NCBI GenBank assembly: GCA_031262485.1
Contig: JAISHO010000022.1
Location: 1 to 64,000 of the forward strand
Reading direction: 5' to 3'
DNA from: Propionibacteriaceae bacterium
GTDB lineage: Bacteria; Actinomycetota; Actinomycetes; Propionibacteriales; Propionibacteriaceae
DNA: 64,000 nt
In this document: one piece after another, positions 8,432 through 18,146 of the stretch
Layout of the letters: each line of letters opens with the position of its first letter
Numbering within the stretch: position 1 is the first letter of the stretch
The notes under the pieces: generated by a model
Databases searched by the model: none
Seen by the model: the letters and a program-made list of their open reading frames with translations, nothing else
Told to the model about the DNA's origin: nothing
Position numbers and translations under genes: made by a program

Positions 8432-11400
8432 TCAGCGGGTGACGGCTTCCTCCCGGAGTTGGTCTTGGGCGGCGTCGTCGGCGAATTGGGCCGCCGAGCG
8501 GGTCGCCATCTCCTCGTACTGGGCCCACTTGCGGTCGGCCGTCTCTTGGGCGAGTTCGAGCATGCGTTCGGCACCGTCGGGATCGGCTGAGGCCAGCATC
8601 TTGTAGCGCAGTTCGCGGTAGATGTAGTCCTTCATCGGGATCCTCGGCCGCGGGGAGTCGAGGAGGAAGGGGTTGCCACCGTCCCACTTGACGACCGGGT
8701 TGAAGCGGATGAGCGGCCAGTGCCCGGAGTTGACGGCCCGGTACTGCTGGTCGAGGCCCTGCTTCATGTCGATGCCGTGGGCGATGCAGTGGCAGTAGGC
8801 GATGATGAGCGAGGGGCCCGGATAGGCCTCGGCTTCGCGGAAGGCACGCAGGGTTTGCTGCGGATCTGCTCCCATCGCCACCCTTGCGACATACACATTG
8901 CCGTATGAGATGGCTTGGAGAGCGAGATCCTTCTTGTTCGTCCGCTTGCCGGCGGCGGCGAATTTCGCGACGGCGCCGAGCGGGGTCGACTTCGAGGCCT
9001 GGCCACCGGTGTTGGAGTACACCTCGGTGTCCATGACGAGGATGTTGACGTCGCGGCCGGAGGCGAGGACGTGGTCGACGCCGCCGGAGCCGATGTCGTA
9101 GGCCCAGCCGTCGCCTCCGACGATCCACACGGAGCGGCGCACGAGGTGGTCGGCGATGGCGAGAAGGTCCTCGGCCCGTTGGGCCGCCGCCGTGGCGCCA
9201 CCGGCGAGATCGGTGAGGATGCCTTTGAGTTGGCCGATCCGCTCGAATTGGCTGCGGATGTCGGATTCGTATTGCTGCGGCGCCTGGGTGATGGCGTCGA
9301 CGAGATCGTTCCCGACGATGTCGCGCATCGCCTCGAGTTGGGATTTCGCCTGGTCGCGCTGGAGGTCGGCGGCCAAACGCAGACCTAAACCGAACTCGGC
9401 GTTGTCTTCGAACAGGGAGTTCGACCAGGCCGGGCCACGGCCGTCGGAGTTGCGCGCCCACGGCGTCGTCGGCAGGTTGCCGCCGTAGATCGACGAGCAA
9501 CCCGTCGCGTTCGCGACCGTCGCCCGATCTCCGAAGAGCTGGGTCAACAGCTTGAGGTAGGGCGTCTCGCCGCACCCCGAGCAAGCCCCCGAGAATTCGA
9601 ACAGCGGCTCGAGGTATTGCGCTCCGCGAACGGTGCCGAAGTCGAGACGGGAGCGGTCGTTGACCGGCAGCGTCTCGAAGAACGCGACGTTCTCACGGGC
9701 CTCGCTCTTGTCGAGCATCGGGGTGAGGTTGATGGCCCGGCGGTTCGGCTCGCGCAGCGGCCGCACCGGGCAGGCTTCGACGCACAGGCCGCAGCCGGTG
9801 CAGTCCTCGGCGTAGACCTGCAGGGTGTACGAGCCGTCGGGCAAGCCGGCCGCGTTGAGCGGGGCGTGCTGGAAGCTGTCCGGGGCCCCGTCCAGGCAGG
9901 AGTTGGCGTAGTACTTCGCCCGGATGACGGCGTGGGGGCAGACGAAGGCGCAGTTGCCGCACTGGATGCATTGGTCGGGATCCCACTCGGCCACGATGTC
10001 GGAGATGTTGCGCTTCTCGTAGCGCGTCGTCCCCGACGGGTAGGAGCCGTCGACCGGCAAGGCGGAGACGGGCAAGTCGTCGCCGTCGTCGACGAGCATC
10101 TTGGCGGTGACGTCGCGGACGAACTCGGGAGCGTCGGTGGGCACCGGCGGGATGTAGCCACGATCGCCGATCGGAGCAGCGGGAACCTCGATCTTGTGAA
10201 GGTGTTCGAGGGCGGTGTCGACGGCGGTGTGGTTCTTCTCCACGATCTCCATCGACTTTTTCCCGTATGTCTTCGTGATGGCCTGCTTGACGGCGTCGAT
10301 CGCCGTCTGGCGGGGCAGCACCCCGGAGATGGCGAAGAAGCAGGTTTGCAGGATCGTGTTGGTGCGCCCGCCGAGCCCGGCGGCCCGGGCCACCTCGTTG
10401 GCGTCAATGGCGTAGAACTCGATCTTGAGATCGATGATCTTGCGCTGCATCGGCGCGGGCAGAGCGGCGAAGACCTCGTCGGCCGAGTAGGGCGTGTTGA
10501 CGAGCAAGACGGTGCCGGGCCGGGCGAAGGCGAGCACATCGACTCGTTCGAGGATCGACCACTGGTGGCAGCCGATGAAGCTGGCCTTGTTGACGAGGTA
10601 GGGCGCGGTGATGGGATCGGGCCCGAAGCGCAGGTGGGAGACGGTGCGTGAGCCCGACTTCTTCGAGTCGTAGACGAAATAGCCCTGGGCGTAGAACGGC
10701 TCCGTCTTGCCCTCAGGGGCGGTCGAGCCGAGGATCTTGATGGTGTTCTTGTTGGCGCCGACGGTGCCATCGGAGCCGAGACCGTAGAAGACGGCCCGCG
10801 TCGTGGCCGGATCTTCGATGTCGAGGCCCGCGTCGTAGTCGAGGCTGAGGAGGGAGACGTCGTCGTTGATGCCGACGGTGAAGCGGGGGCGCGGGGCCGT
10901 GGCTTTCAATTCGGCGAAGACGCCCGCCACCATGCCCGGCGTGAACTCCTTGCTGGACAGGCCGTAGCGCCCGCCGATGATGAGCGGCATGCTCGATCGT
11001 TCGCCGGCGGAGTAGGCCTCGGCCAGCGTCGTCGTGACGTCGAGGTAGAGCGGCTCGCCGGTGGCGCCGGGCTCCTTGGTGCGATCGAGCACGGCGATCT
11101 TCGTCGCCGTCTTCGGAAGCGCGGCGAGGAAAGCTTCCTTGGGCCAAGGGCGGTAGAGGCGGATCGCGAGGACGCCGACCTTCTCGCCGTGGGCGTTGAG
11201 ATAGTCGGCGGTGGCGTTAGCCGTCTGCCCGCCGGATCCCATGACGACGATGACACGGTCAGCGTCGGGCGCGCCATGGTAATCGACCAGTCCGTAGCCG
11301 CGACCGGTCAGCTTCTCGAAGCGTTCCATGACGTCGGCGACGATGCCGGGGACCTTGGCGTAGAAGGGGTTGACCGTCTCGCGGCCCTGGAAATAGGTGT

Positions 11401-12127
11401 CCGGGTTTTGGGCGGTGCCACGGATATAGGGGTGCTCCGGGGAGAGGGCGCGTTGGCGGTGGGCACGGACGAGGTCGTCCGGCACCATGGAACGCAGGTC
11501 GTCGTCGCTCAACATCTGCAAGGTGTTGATCTCATGCGAGGTGCGGAAACCATCGAAGAAGTGGACGAACGGCACCCGTGACTCCAAGGTGGCGACCTGG
11601 GCGATGAGCGCGAAGTCGTGGGCCTCTTGGACGGAGGCGGAGGAGAGCAGGGCGAAGCCCGTTTGGCGCACCGCCATGATGTCTTGGTGGTCGCCGAAGA
11701 TCGACAGGCCCTGGGCGGCCAGGGACCGGGCGGCGACATGGAACACGGTGCTCGTCAATTCCCCGGCGATCTTGTACATGTTGGGGATCATGAGGAGAAG
11801 GCCTTGTGAGGCGGTGAACGTCGTCGACAGTGCGCCGCCTTGGAGGGCGCCGTGCATGGCGCCCGCCGCACCGGCCTCGGACTGCATCTCGACGACCGTC
11901 GGAACCACGCCCCAGATGTTCGTCTTACGATGGGCCGACCATTCGTCGGCCAGTTCCGCCATCGTCGACGACGGTGTGATCGGATAGATCGAGCACAATT
12001 CATTGCATCGGTAGGCGACTGAAGCGGCTGCCTCGTTGCCGTCGATGATGCCGCGCTCGCCGGCGGGCGCGACGGCTTTGGACGCCGCAGCCTTCTTCTT
12101 CGAACTGGTCGTGGTCTTCTGCGTCAT
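8432..12127 (-). CDS. nifJ: pyruvate:ferredoxin (flavodoxin) oxidoreductase, single-chain
   Basis: A 1231-residue single-chain PFOR that converts pyruvate and CoA to acetyl-CoA and CO2 while reducing ferredoxin or flavodoxin. The N-terminal pyrimidine-binding domain starts at IDGNEAAASVAYRCNE; domains II and III (gamma-like, 420-620) follow. A two-cluster ferredoxin domain shows CIQCGNCAFVCPHAV (about 716) and CTGCGLCVEACPV (about 773). The C-terminal thiamine-diphosphate domain has the extra cluster site CSGCGETPY and the motifs GDGWAYDIG and YSNTGGQ (about 1000-1040). A lysine- and alanine-rich 20-residue leader precedes the fold. It is four bases from the GltD-like gene and forms one operon with it. 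It marks capacity for anaerobic pyruvate oxidation. Confidence 0.96.
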   Translation of the reverse strand: MTQKTTTSSKKKAAASKAVAPAGERGIIDGNEAAASVAYRCNELCSIYPITPSSTMAELADEWSAHRKTNIWGVVPTVVEMQSEAGAAGAMHGALQGGALSTTFTASQGLLLMIPNMYKIAGELTSTVFHVAARSLAAQGLSIFGDHQDIMAVRQTGFALLSSASVQEAHDFALIAQVATLESRVPFVHFFDGFRTSHEINTLQMLSDDDLRSMVPDDLVRAHRQRALSPEHPYIRGTAQNPDTYFQGRETVNPFYAKVPGIVADVMERFEKLTGRGYGLVDYHGAPDADRVIVVMGSGGQTANATADYLNAHGEKVGVLAIRLYRPWPKEAFLAALPKTATKIAVLDRTKEPGATGEPLYLDVTTTLAEAYSAGERSSMPLIIGGRYGLSSKEFTPGMVAGVFAELKATAPRPRFTVGINDDVSLLSLDYDAGLDIEDPATTRAVFYGLGSDGTVGANKNTIKILGSTAPEGKTEPFYAQGYFVYDSKKSGSRTVSHLRFGPDPITAPYLVNKASFIGCHQWSILERVDVLAFARPGTVLLVNTPYSADEVFAALPAPMQRKIIDLKIEFYAIDANEVARAAGLGGRTNTILQTCFFAISGVLPRQTAIDAVKQAITKTYGKKSMEIVEKNHTAVDTALEHLHKIEVPAAPIGDRGYIPPVPTDAPEFVRDVTAKMLVDDGDDLPVSALPVDGSYPSGTTRYEKRNISDIVAEWDPDQCIQCGNCAFVCPHAVIRAKYYANSCLDGAPDSFQHAPLNAAGLPDGSYTLQVYAEDCTGCGLCVEACPVRPLREPNRRAINLTPMLDKSEARENVAFFETLPVNDRSRLDFGTVRGAQYLEPLFEFSGACSGCGETPYLKLLTQLFGDRATVANATGCSSIYGGNLPTTPWARNSDGRGPAWSNSLFEDNAEFGLGLRLAADLQRDQAKSQLEAMRDIVGNDLVDAITQAPQQYESDIRSQFERIGQLKGILTDLAGGATAAAQRAEDLLAIADHLVRRSVWIVGGDGWAYDIGSGGVDHVLASGRDVNILVMDTEVYSNTGGQASKSTPLGAVAKFAAAGKRTNKKDLALQAISYGNVYVARVAMGADPQQTLRAFREAEAYPGPSLIIAYCHCIAHGIDMKQGLDQQYRAVNSGHWPLIRFNPVVKWDGGNPFLLDSPRPRIPMKDYIYRELRYKMLASADPDGAERMLELAQETADRKWAQYEEMATRSAAQFADDAAQDQLREEAVTR

Positions 12128-12131
12128 GGCG

Positions 12132-13757
12132 TCAGTGCTCCGGGATCATGTCGATGGCGTGAACGGGACATTGCTCAAAGCACGAGGCACAGCCTGTGCA
12201 TTTCTCGTAGTTGAAGCGGTAACGGAAGCCCTTGCCCAACTTGATGACGGCGTCCTCGGGGCAGGCCCCGAGGCAACCGTCGCATTCGATGCAGTTGCCG
12301 CAGGACAGGCACCGGATCGCTTCGAAGCTGGCTTCTTCGGGCTCGAGCCCGCGGACGATCTCGTCGAAGCCGGTGCGTTCAGCGACCTTGAGCTCGGATT
12401 GCATCCGACGTTCGTGATCGCCGAAATACCACAGGTGGAGCGAGTCGAAGGAGACGACGTCGTGCTTGACCTTAGGCGCTTGGGCGCGTGAGTAGAGCCA
12501 GGAGTCGATCGACCGGGCGGCTCGCTTGCCGTGACCGACGCCGATGGTGACGGTGCGCTCGGAGGGGACGGCGTCGCCACCGGCGAAGATGCCGGGGACG
12601 TCCGTCATGAGGGTGGCGGGATCGACGTTGACGACGTCGTTGGTGAAACGCATGCCGGGGATCTTGCGCAAGAAGTTGGAATCCGTCTCCTGGCCGACGG
12701 CGAGGATGACGGTGTCGGCCTCGAGGGTCTCAAAACGCCCGGTTCCATGGGGACGGCCGTTGTCATCCAATTCCATGATCTCGACCTTGACGCCGGATTG
12801 ATCGACTTCCGAGATCGTGCGGAGCCAGTGCATGTCGACGCCTTCGCGTTGGGCTTCCTCGCGTTCGTCGGCGTGGGCGGGCATCTGCTCGGCGGTGCGC
12901 CGGTAGATGACGATCGACTCCTCGGCGCCGAGGCGACGGGCCACACGGGCCGCGTCCATCGCCGTGTTGCCGCCGCCGTAGACGGCCACGCGCCGACCGA
13001 TCTGGGGGTGTTCGCCCGAGGCGACGTCCTTGAGGAAACTGACCGCGTCGACCATCTTCGAGGCGTCCATGCTGGGGATGTCGACCCGTTTCGACAACCC
13101 GGCGCCGATGGCGACGAAGACCGCGTCGAACTGGCCTTCGGCCTGCTCCTTGAGGAGGTCCTTGACAAAGGAGTTCTGCGTGATCGTGACACCGAGTTCG
13201 CGCAACCGGTCGATCTCTTGGTCGAGGATGTCGCGGGGAAGACGGTAAGCGGGGATGCCGTAACGCATCATGCCGCCCGGCTCGGGGGCGCCGTCACGGA
13301 TCTCGACGCTGTGGCCGAGACGAGCCAAGTGGTAGGCCGCCGACAGCCCAGCCGGGCCGGAGCCGATGACGAGGACGCGGAAGCCCGATTGTTTCTCGGG
13401 TTTGAGATACTTCCAGCCCTCTTCCAAAGCCTTGTCTCCGAGATAACGCTCCACGCCGTGGATCGAGATCGACTCGTCGAGGCACCCACGGTTGCAAGCG
13501 CTCTCACAAGGGTGGTAGCAGACACGCCCGTGGATGGCGGGGAAGGGGTTGTTCTTGACTAGCTCGTACCAGGCCTCTTGGATGAGGCCCTCCTTGACGA
13601 GGCGGAGATACTCCTGAATGTTCTCACCCGCCGGGCAGGCGTTATTGCAAGGCGGAAGGAGATCGACGTAGACGGGCATCCGGGTGCGCGTCGGACCGAC
13701 TCGCCCTGATCCGCGCGTCAAATCCGGTAACGCGGTGATGTCGCGTTGATCAGCCAT
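12132..13757 (-). CDS. GltD-like NAD(P)-FAD oxidoreductase with C-terminal 2[4Fe-4S] ferredoxin domain
   Basis: A 541-residue protein of the glutamate synthase small-subunit superfamily. An N-terminal Fe-S domain shows CNNACPAG at about 36-43 and CESACNRGC near 80. An FAD Rossmann motif, IGSGPAGLSAAYHLA, lies near 124, a second nucleotide motif YGGGNTAMDAARVA near 258, and a C-terminal ferredoxin module has CLSCGNCIECDGC and CTGCASCFEQCP at about 482 and 518. I chose the ATG at 13757 because AGGGGCAGG precedes it; a TTG 36 bases upstream is the alternative. Linked to nifJ by four bases, it probably passes electrons between NAD(P)H and the low-potential pool of PFOR rather than making glutamate, since no GltB is present. 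Confidence 0.88.
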   Translation of the reverse strand: MADQRDITALPDLTRGSGRVGPTRTRMPVYVDLLPPCNNACPAGENIQEYLRLVKEGLIQEAWYELVKNNPFPAIHGRVCYHPCESACNRGCLDESISIHGVERYLGDKALEEGWKYLKPEKQSGFRVLVIGSGPAGLSAAYHLARLGHSVEIRDGAPEPGGMMRYGIPAYRLPRDILDQEIDRLRELGVTITQNSFVKDLLKEQAEGQFDAVFVAIGAGLSKRVDIPSMDASKMVDAVSFLKDVASGEHPQIGRRVAVYGGGNTAMDAARVARRLGAEESIVIYRRTAEQMPAHADEREEAQREGVDMHWLRTISEVDQSGVKVEIMELDDNGRPHGTGRFETLEADTVILAVGQETDSNFLRKIPGMRFTNDVVNVDPATLMTDVPGIFAGGDAVPSERTVTIGVGHGKRAARSIDSWLYSRAQAPKVKHDVVSFDSLHLWYFGDHERRMQSELKVAERTGFDEIVRGLEPEEASFEAIRCLSCGNCIECDGCLGACPEDAVIKLGKGFRYRFNYEKCTGCASCFEQCPVHAIDMIPEH

Positions 13758-13829
13758 ACCTGCCCCTTCGCTTGCCAGAATCGGCGCCGTCAAGCGGCGC
13801 TGTCCGTAGTCGTCCGTAGCTTACCTGCG

Positions 13830-13859
13830 AATACATCACGTCTGCGACGTCTTCCACAA
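13830..13859 (-). promoter_or_regulatory. candidate promoter of the GltD-like/nifJ operon
   Basis: On the minus strand TTGTGG (13854-13859) and TGTATT (13830-13835) are separated by 18 bases, about 70 bases before the gene start at 13757. Confidence 0.4.
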
Positions 13860-13890
13860 GGATGCCGTTTTTTGCCACGATCAACGGCCG

Positions 13891-15585
13891 TCAAACGGGA
13901 TCGTCGACCGTGCCTTTCTCGTTGAACCACACTGTTGTCTCCGCGGGGAGGGGCGTGCCCGGTTCCCATGGCTCGCTCGATGCCAGCATCGTGGTGGGCA
14001 GGCCGGGCCAGGCGATGGGATCGGCGGTGAAGTTCGTCACGCTGTGCCAGCCGACGCTGGGACGCACGAGATGAAGCGCCCCGTCCAGGGCGTCGGCCCA
14101 CCGCAATTCTTCGCCCAACCCCTCTCGGCGGAAATCGTGCCGGAGGCGGAGCGCCTGTCGGTAGAGGTTGAGCGTCGAGGTCGGATCCCCTTCCTCGACG
14201 CTGACGGCGTGAGCGCCGAACCACGACGGCTGGGGCAGGTGGGCCGACCCGGAGCCGAAGCCGAACGAGGGACCTTCCAAGGTCCAGGGCAAGGGCACCC
14301 GGCATCCGTCCCGGCCCCGATTGAAGGTGGGATCGCGGAAGAAGATGGGATCTTGGAGAACGTCGTCCGGCAGATCGGCGACGTCGCGCAACCCCAACTC
14401 CTCGCCTTGATAGAGGTAAGCCGAGCCGGGCAGGGCGAGCATGAACATCGTCGCGGCACGGGCCCGGCGCAACCCCCGTTCGATGTCTTCGACGGGATCG
14501 GTTCCCCGAGTGAGGCGCCAGCGGCGATCACGATCCGAGGTGGCCCAGACATCGCCGTCGTCGGCGACCTCAGGCAACCCATAACGGGACGCGTGGCGGA
14601 CGTTGTCGTGGTTCGACAGCACCCAGGTGCATGAGGAACCAGACTGCTTCACCCAGCTGAGAACGTTGTCGACGGAGCGTTTGAAAGTGACCGCTGCGAA
14701 CTCGGCTTGGAGAAGATCGAAGAAGAAGGCTTGGCCCAAAGAACGCTTTGTGGCGTAACGGGCTTTGCGCGGACTGGGCTCGGCCCATAATTCCGCCACG
14801 GCCACCCGGGGCGGGTCGTAGGTGTCGAAAACCTCGCGCCACTCGGCGTAGATCTCGTCGATGCCATCGCGGTCGTAGAAAGGATGCTCGGGGCCGATCG
14901 GGATCTGTTCGACCTCGGCGAAGGGGAGGGGATCGGTCAGATCCTTCGACAACGCCATCGCGACATCGACCCGAAAGCCGTCGACTCCGCGATCGGACCA
15001 GAAGCGCAGCGTCGTCAAAAAATCATCTCTCACCTCACGGTTGTCCCAATTCCAATCTGGTTGCTCGGCGGCGTACAGATGGAAGTAAAAGGTGCCATCG
15101 CCGACCGGCGTCCAGGCCGGACCGCCGAAGTTGGCCCGCCAATCGCTCGGCGGCAAGGAGTGGTCGTCGCCGAGACCGTCGTGGAAGATGAATCGATCGC
15201 GTTCTGGCGCCCCGGGAGGGGCGGTCAGGGCGGCCTGGAACCAGGGGTGTTGATCGGAGCAGTGGTTGGGCACGATGTCGACATAGAGCCGGATTCCAGC
15301 GTGGTGGAGAGCGGCGACGAGGCCGTCGAAATCATCGAGGGAGCCGATCCGGGGATCGACATCGCGGTAGTCGGCGACGTCGTACCCACCATCGACGAGC
15401 GGGGAGGGGTAGAAGGGGCTGAGCCACACGGCGTCGACGCCGAGTTCGGCCAGATAAGGGACACGGGAGATGATCCCGCGCAGGTCGCCGATGCCGTCGC
15501 CGTTGGAATCGGCGAAGGAGCGGGGATAGATCTGATAGACGACGGCGTCGCGCCACCAATCCGCATGGTTGTCGGTGTCTGACAT
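13891..15585 (-). CDS. GH13 alpha-glucosidase (oligo-1,6-glucosidase type)
   Basis: A 564-residue enzyme releasing glucose from the non-reducing ends of alpha-glucosides or maltodextrins. The typical start WWRDAVVYQIYPRSFADSNG and the GH13 residues are all present: Asp in GFRVDVAMA (about 205), Glu in VAVAELWAEP (about 264) and Asp in LSNHDNVRH (about 326). The ATG at 15585 places the family's conserved WWRDAVVYQ motif about ten residues in. No clear ribosome site precedes it. It is cytoplasmic and complements the mal island 8 kb away, although PFOR genes lie between. Trehalose synthase is less likely because no maltose-trehalose insert is visible. Confidence 0.88.
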   Translation of the reverse strand: MSDTDNHADWWRDAVVYQIYPRSFADSNGDGIGDLRGIISRVPYLAELGVDAVWLSPFYPSPLVDGGYDVADYRDVDPRIGSLDDFDGLVAALHHAGIRLYVDIVPNHCSDQHPWFQAALTAPPGAPERDRFIFHDGLGDDHSLPPSDWRANFGGPAWTPVGDGTFYFHLYAAEQPDWNWDNREVRDDFLTTLRFWSDRGVDGFRVDVAMALSKDLTDPLPFAEVEQIPIGPEHPFYDRDGIDEIYAEWREVFDTYDPPRVAVAELWAEPSPRKARYATKRSLGQAFFFDLLQAEFAAVTFKRSVDNVLSWVKQSGSSCTWVLSNHDNVRHASRYGLPEVADDGDVWATSDRDRRWRLTRGTDPVEDIERGLRRARAATMFMLALPGSAYLYQGEELGLRDVADLPDDVLQDPIFFRDPTFNRGRDGCRVPLPWTLEGPSFGFGSGSAHLPQPSWFGAHAVSVEEGDPTSTLNLYRQALRLRHDFRREGLGEELRWADALDGALHLVRPSVGWHSVTNFTADPIAWPGLPTTMLASSEPWEPGTPLPAETTVWFNEKGTVDDPV

Positions 15586-15630
15586 GGGGATCAGATTACG
15601 GGGCAGGTCTGACAAAAACACCAGGGTCGG

Positions 15631-15650
15631 GAGGGTGATTTCTCACCCTC
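15631..15650. terminator. perfect 8-bp stem-loop upstream of the alpha-glucosidase
   Basis: GAGGGTGA and TCACCCTC flank a TTTC loop. Read on the minus strand, a TGTTTTTG stretch follows ten bases later. It may terminate the aminopeptidase transcript or act as an operator for the alpha-glucosidase. Confidence 0.4.
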
Positions 15651-15703
15651 ATGTGGATAAAGCTGAAAGGGGGTGGGGATAAGTCCGTCTCTGCCTTCCG
15701 GCG

Positions 15704-15745
15704 CGCTTCCGCCTGAGTTGTGACACCCCTGACAAAGCGGAAGCG
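15704..15745. repeat. inverted repeat downstream of the aminopeptidase gene
   Basis: CGCTTCCGC at 15704-15712 and GCGGAAGCG at 15737-15745 are perfect 9-bp arms around a 24-base loop, 40 bases past the aminopeptidase stop. No T-run. Possibly part of the 3' end structure. Confidence 0.35.
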
Positions 15746-15785
15746 TGAGTGTCGAGGCCGAGAGTGGCGGCTACGCCCGCGTCGA

Positions 15786-17075
15786 TCAGGCGCCGCGATA
15801 AAACGCTGCCAAGGCTCCGGAGAGATAGGCCGGATCCTCGACACCGCACAGTTCGCGGGCCGAGTGCATGCTGAGCAACCCGATGCCGACGTCGACGGTG
15901 CGCAGCCCGGTTCTCGTCGCGGTCAGCGGGCCGACCGTCGTGCCACAGGGGACCGCGTTGTTCGAGACGAAAACCTGATGCGGAACCTCGGCCGTCTCGC
16001 AGCACCGCGTCCACAGCGCCGCGCCGTGAGCGTCGGAGGCATAGCGCTGTTTGGCGTTGACTTTGAGGAGGGGGCCGCCGTTGACGAGGGGAAAAGCGAC
16101 GGGATCGAAGCGTTCGGGATAGTTCGGATGCCCGGCGTGGCCGGCGTCGGCTGAGATCACCCAGCTACGGGCGAACAACCGGTGATGATCGTCTCCGGTC
16201 ACGCCGGCGGCGGTGAGGATGCGATCGAGGAGGTCGCCGAGCAGCGGCCCTTGGGCTCCCGAGCGGGTGGCCGACCCGATCTCCTCGTGGTCGAAGGCGG
16301 CGAGGACGACGATGTCGTCGACCGTCTCGTCGCCGAGCGAGAGAAGGGCGTCGAGCCCAGACCACACACTGGAGAGGTTGTCGAGCCGCCGGGTCGCCAA
16401 GAGATCGCCGAAACGACCGATCCGCGCCGGCGGCTCCGTCGTGGCCGCGAAGAGGTCATGCCCGGCGATGTCGGAGGCGTCGGTCAATCCGGCCGCTTCG
16501 GCGACGAGGTCGAGCAGGTCGTCGTCGCCGGCCAGTCCCGTCACCGGCAGCAGGTGACGCTGCTGATCGAGGTGGAGCGACTCGTTGGCCGAGCGATCGA
16601 GGTGGATGGCGAGTGCGGGGATCCTCAACCAGGGGCCGGTCTCCACCAGCTTCGACTCCCCTTGCCGGGTGACGACCCGTCCGGCTAGGCCGAACTCACG
16701 ATCCAGCCACGACGGCAGGAGGGGGCCGCCGTACACCTCCATTCCGGCCTGGGCATAGCCGTGATGGCGCTCGGTCGGGTTCGGCTTGAGCTTGAAACCG
16801 GGGGAGTCGGTGTGGCAGACGACGATCCGCGCCGTCGTGGTCTCGTCGATGAAGGCGGGGAGCCGATAAGCGAGGGCGGCGCCATCGCGGATGAGGACAT
16901 GCCCGCCGGGCGTGGCGTCGAAGGGATCGGTCTCAACCTGTTCACGGAAACCGGCGTCACGGCAGCGCCGGAGGATCTCGGCGGCGGCGTGATATGAGGA
17001 CGGGGAGGCGGTGATGAAATCGCAGAAATCAACGGTGGGATCGAGGTCGGTGAGCACGGGGTCAGTCTGCCGCAT
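15786..17075 (-). CDS. M18-family aminopeptidase
   Basis: A 429-residue cytoplasmic zinc aminopeptidase that removes N-terminal residues, often acidic or neutral, from peptides. Metal and catalytic residues of the family are visible: His-Asp in CHTDSPGFKL (about 88-91), Asp in RRLDNLSSV, Glu-Glu in AFDHEEIGS, Asp in ISADAGHAG and His in LLSMHSARE near the C-terminus. Length matches the usual 420-440. It stands as a single unit; a 7-bp hairpin lies between it and the DedA-like gene upstream. Confidence 0.93.
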   Translation of the reverse strand: MRQTDPVLTDLDPTVDFCDFITASPSSYHAAAEILRRCRDAGFREQVETDPFDATPGGHVLIRDGAALAYRLPAFIDETTTARIVVCHTDSPGFKLKPNPTERHHGYAQAGMEVYGGPLLPSWLDREFGLAGRVVTRQGESKLVETGPWLRIPALAIHLDRSANESLHLDQQRHLLPVTGLAGDDDLLDLVAEAAGLTDASDIAGHDLFAATTEPPARIGRFGDLLATRRLDNLSSVWSGLDALLSLGDETVDDIVVLAAFDHEEIGSATRSGAQGPLLGDLLDRILTAAGVTGDDHHRLFARSWVISADAGHAGHPNYPERFDPVAFPLVNGGPLLKVNAKQRYASDAHGAALWTRCCETAEVPHQVFVSNNAVPCGTTVGPLTATRTGLRTVDVGIGLLSMHSARELCGVEDPAYLSGALAAFYRGA

Positions 17076-17091
17076 CGTCGGCGCGATTCAA

Positions 17092-17113
17092 CGCCCCGCC
17101 GCCGCACGGGGCG
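17092..17113. terminator. GC-rich hairpin between the DedA-like and aminopeptidase genes
   Basis: CGCCCCG and CGGGGCG pair around an eight-base loop. No T-run follows. A weak intrinsic terminator for the DedA-like transcript is possible. Confidence 0.3.
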
Positions 17114-17205
17114 ACGTCGTGCTTCGAGCGGCGAGTGGTGGGAAGCGGCCGTTCGGTCGACTCCCGGTTGAGGCGAAGGATCATTCACCTGATGCGCAGG
17201 GGGAA

Positions 17206-17982
17206 TCAAGCTTTCGTCTCTGGCGGGTCGTCCTCGGCCCGCCGCTGCGCGGCGGCGGATTCGGCGCCCGCCTGACGACGGGAGCGGATGAACCAGATCA
17301 CCACCATGCCGACGAGCACGGCGATCGTGACGTACCACATGTATTCGGCGTAGAGGTTGACGATCTTCACCGCCGGCTCCCCGATCCACCAGCCGAGCGC
17401 GAGGTAGAGCGCCTGATAGCAGGCGGACACAGCGACGACAGGGATGAGGAAGCGGCGCAACCGTGTGCCGGCGGCCCCGATGGCGGCGAAGACGACCGGC
17501 ATGGGGAAGGGGATCGGTAAGAAGGTGAGGAAGATGGCGAGCAAAGAGAACCGGTTCGTCAAGGCGACGGCCCGCTCCGCCCGGCGGCGGGCACGATCCG
17601 ATTTGCCGGCGAACATCTCGATGATCGCCGGGCCCCACAGGTGCCCGGCCCACCAATAGACCCAGGAGAATTTGACGAGGGAGAGGCTGGCGACGATCCA
17701 ATAGACGACGATCGGCCCGCCGTAGACAGCCGTCCAAGCGCCGGCGGCGACCGTCGAGGAACGCCCGCCGTGCACCATGGCGGCCATGGGGGGATTGAGC
17801 CCGATGAGAATGGTGCGCAACGGAATCGAGGCGAGCGCCCACACTCCGACGATGGCGATCGCCGCCCAACAAGCCAAATCCGCTTTCGTCGGCTGATGGC
17901 TCCAGGGGAGGTGGGGATCATCCCACCACGGGGGTTCCTCGTCGGTGGCCTTCTCGGCCGGTTCCGGTTGTTCTTGGGTCAT
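17206..17982 (-). CDS. DedA/VTT-like membrane protein
   Basis: A 258-residue integral membrane protein. After a 35-residue acidic, proline-rich cytosolic start there are about five hydrophobic segments. The central stretch NRFSLLAIFLTFLPIPFPMP and the following AAIGAAGTRLRRFL resemble the re-entrant part of DedA/SNARE-associated proteins. Known DedA members recycle undecaprenyl phosphate (UptA) or shuttle lipids; that role is inferred here. It is divergent from the recombinase gene across 164 bases. The canonical arginine pattern of the family is only partly present, so the subfamily is uncertain. Confidence 0.68.
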   Translation of the reverse strand: MTQEQPEPAEKATDEEPPWWDDPHLPWSHQPTKADLACWAAIAIVGVWALASIPLRTILIGLNPPMAAMVHGGRSSTVAAGAWTAVYGGPIVVYWIVASLSLVKFSWVYWWAGHLWGPAIIEMFAGKSDRARRRAERAVALTNRFSLLAIFLTFLPIPFPMPVVFAAIGAAGTRLRRFLIPVVAVSACYQALYLALGWWIGEPAVKIVNLYAEYMWYVTIAVLVGMVVIWFIRSRRQAGAESAAAQRRAEDDPPETKA

Positions 17983-18146
17983 CGTGTCTGAGCGCCTCCG
18001 GGCTCATCCTCCCATGTCGGGCAAGCGATCGCGACGAGGCGGCGCGGAGTTCGGGCGAGGGTGGGTCTCCTCGGGAGGGTGATGGTTTTCCGGGCTGGCG
18101 CGAGTGTCCGCCATGAGAAAAGAGATGGTTCTGCCAAGCTGGCGCT

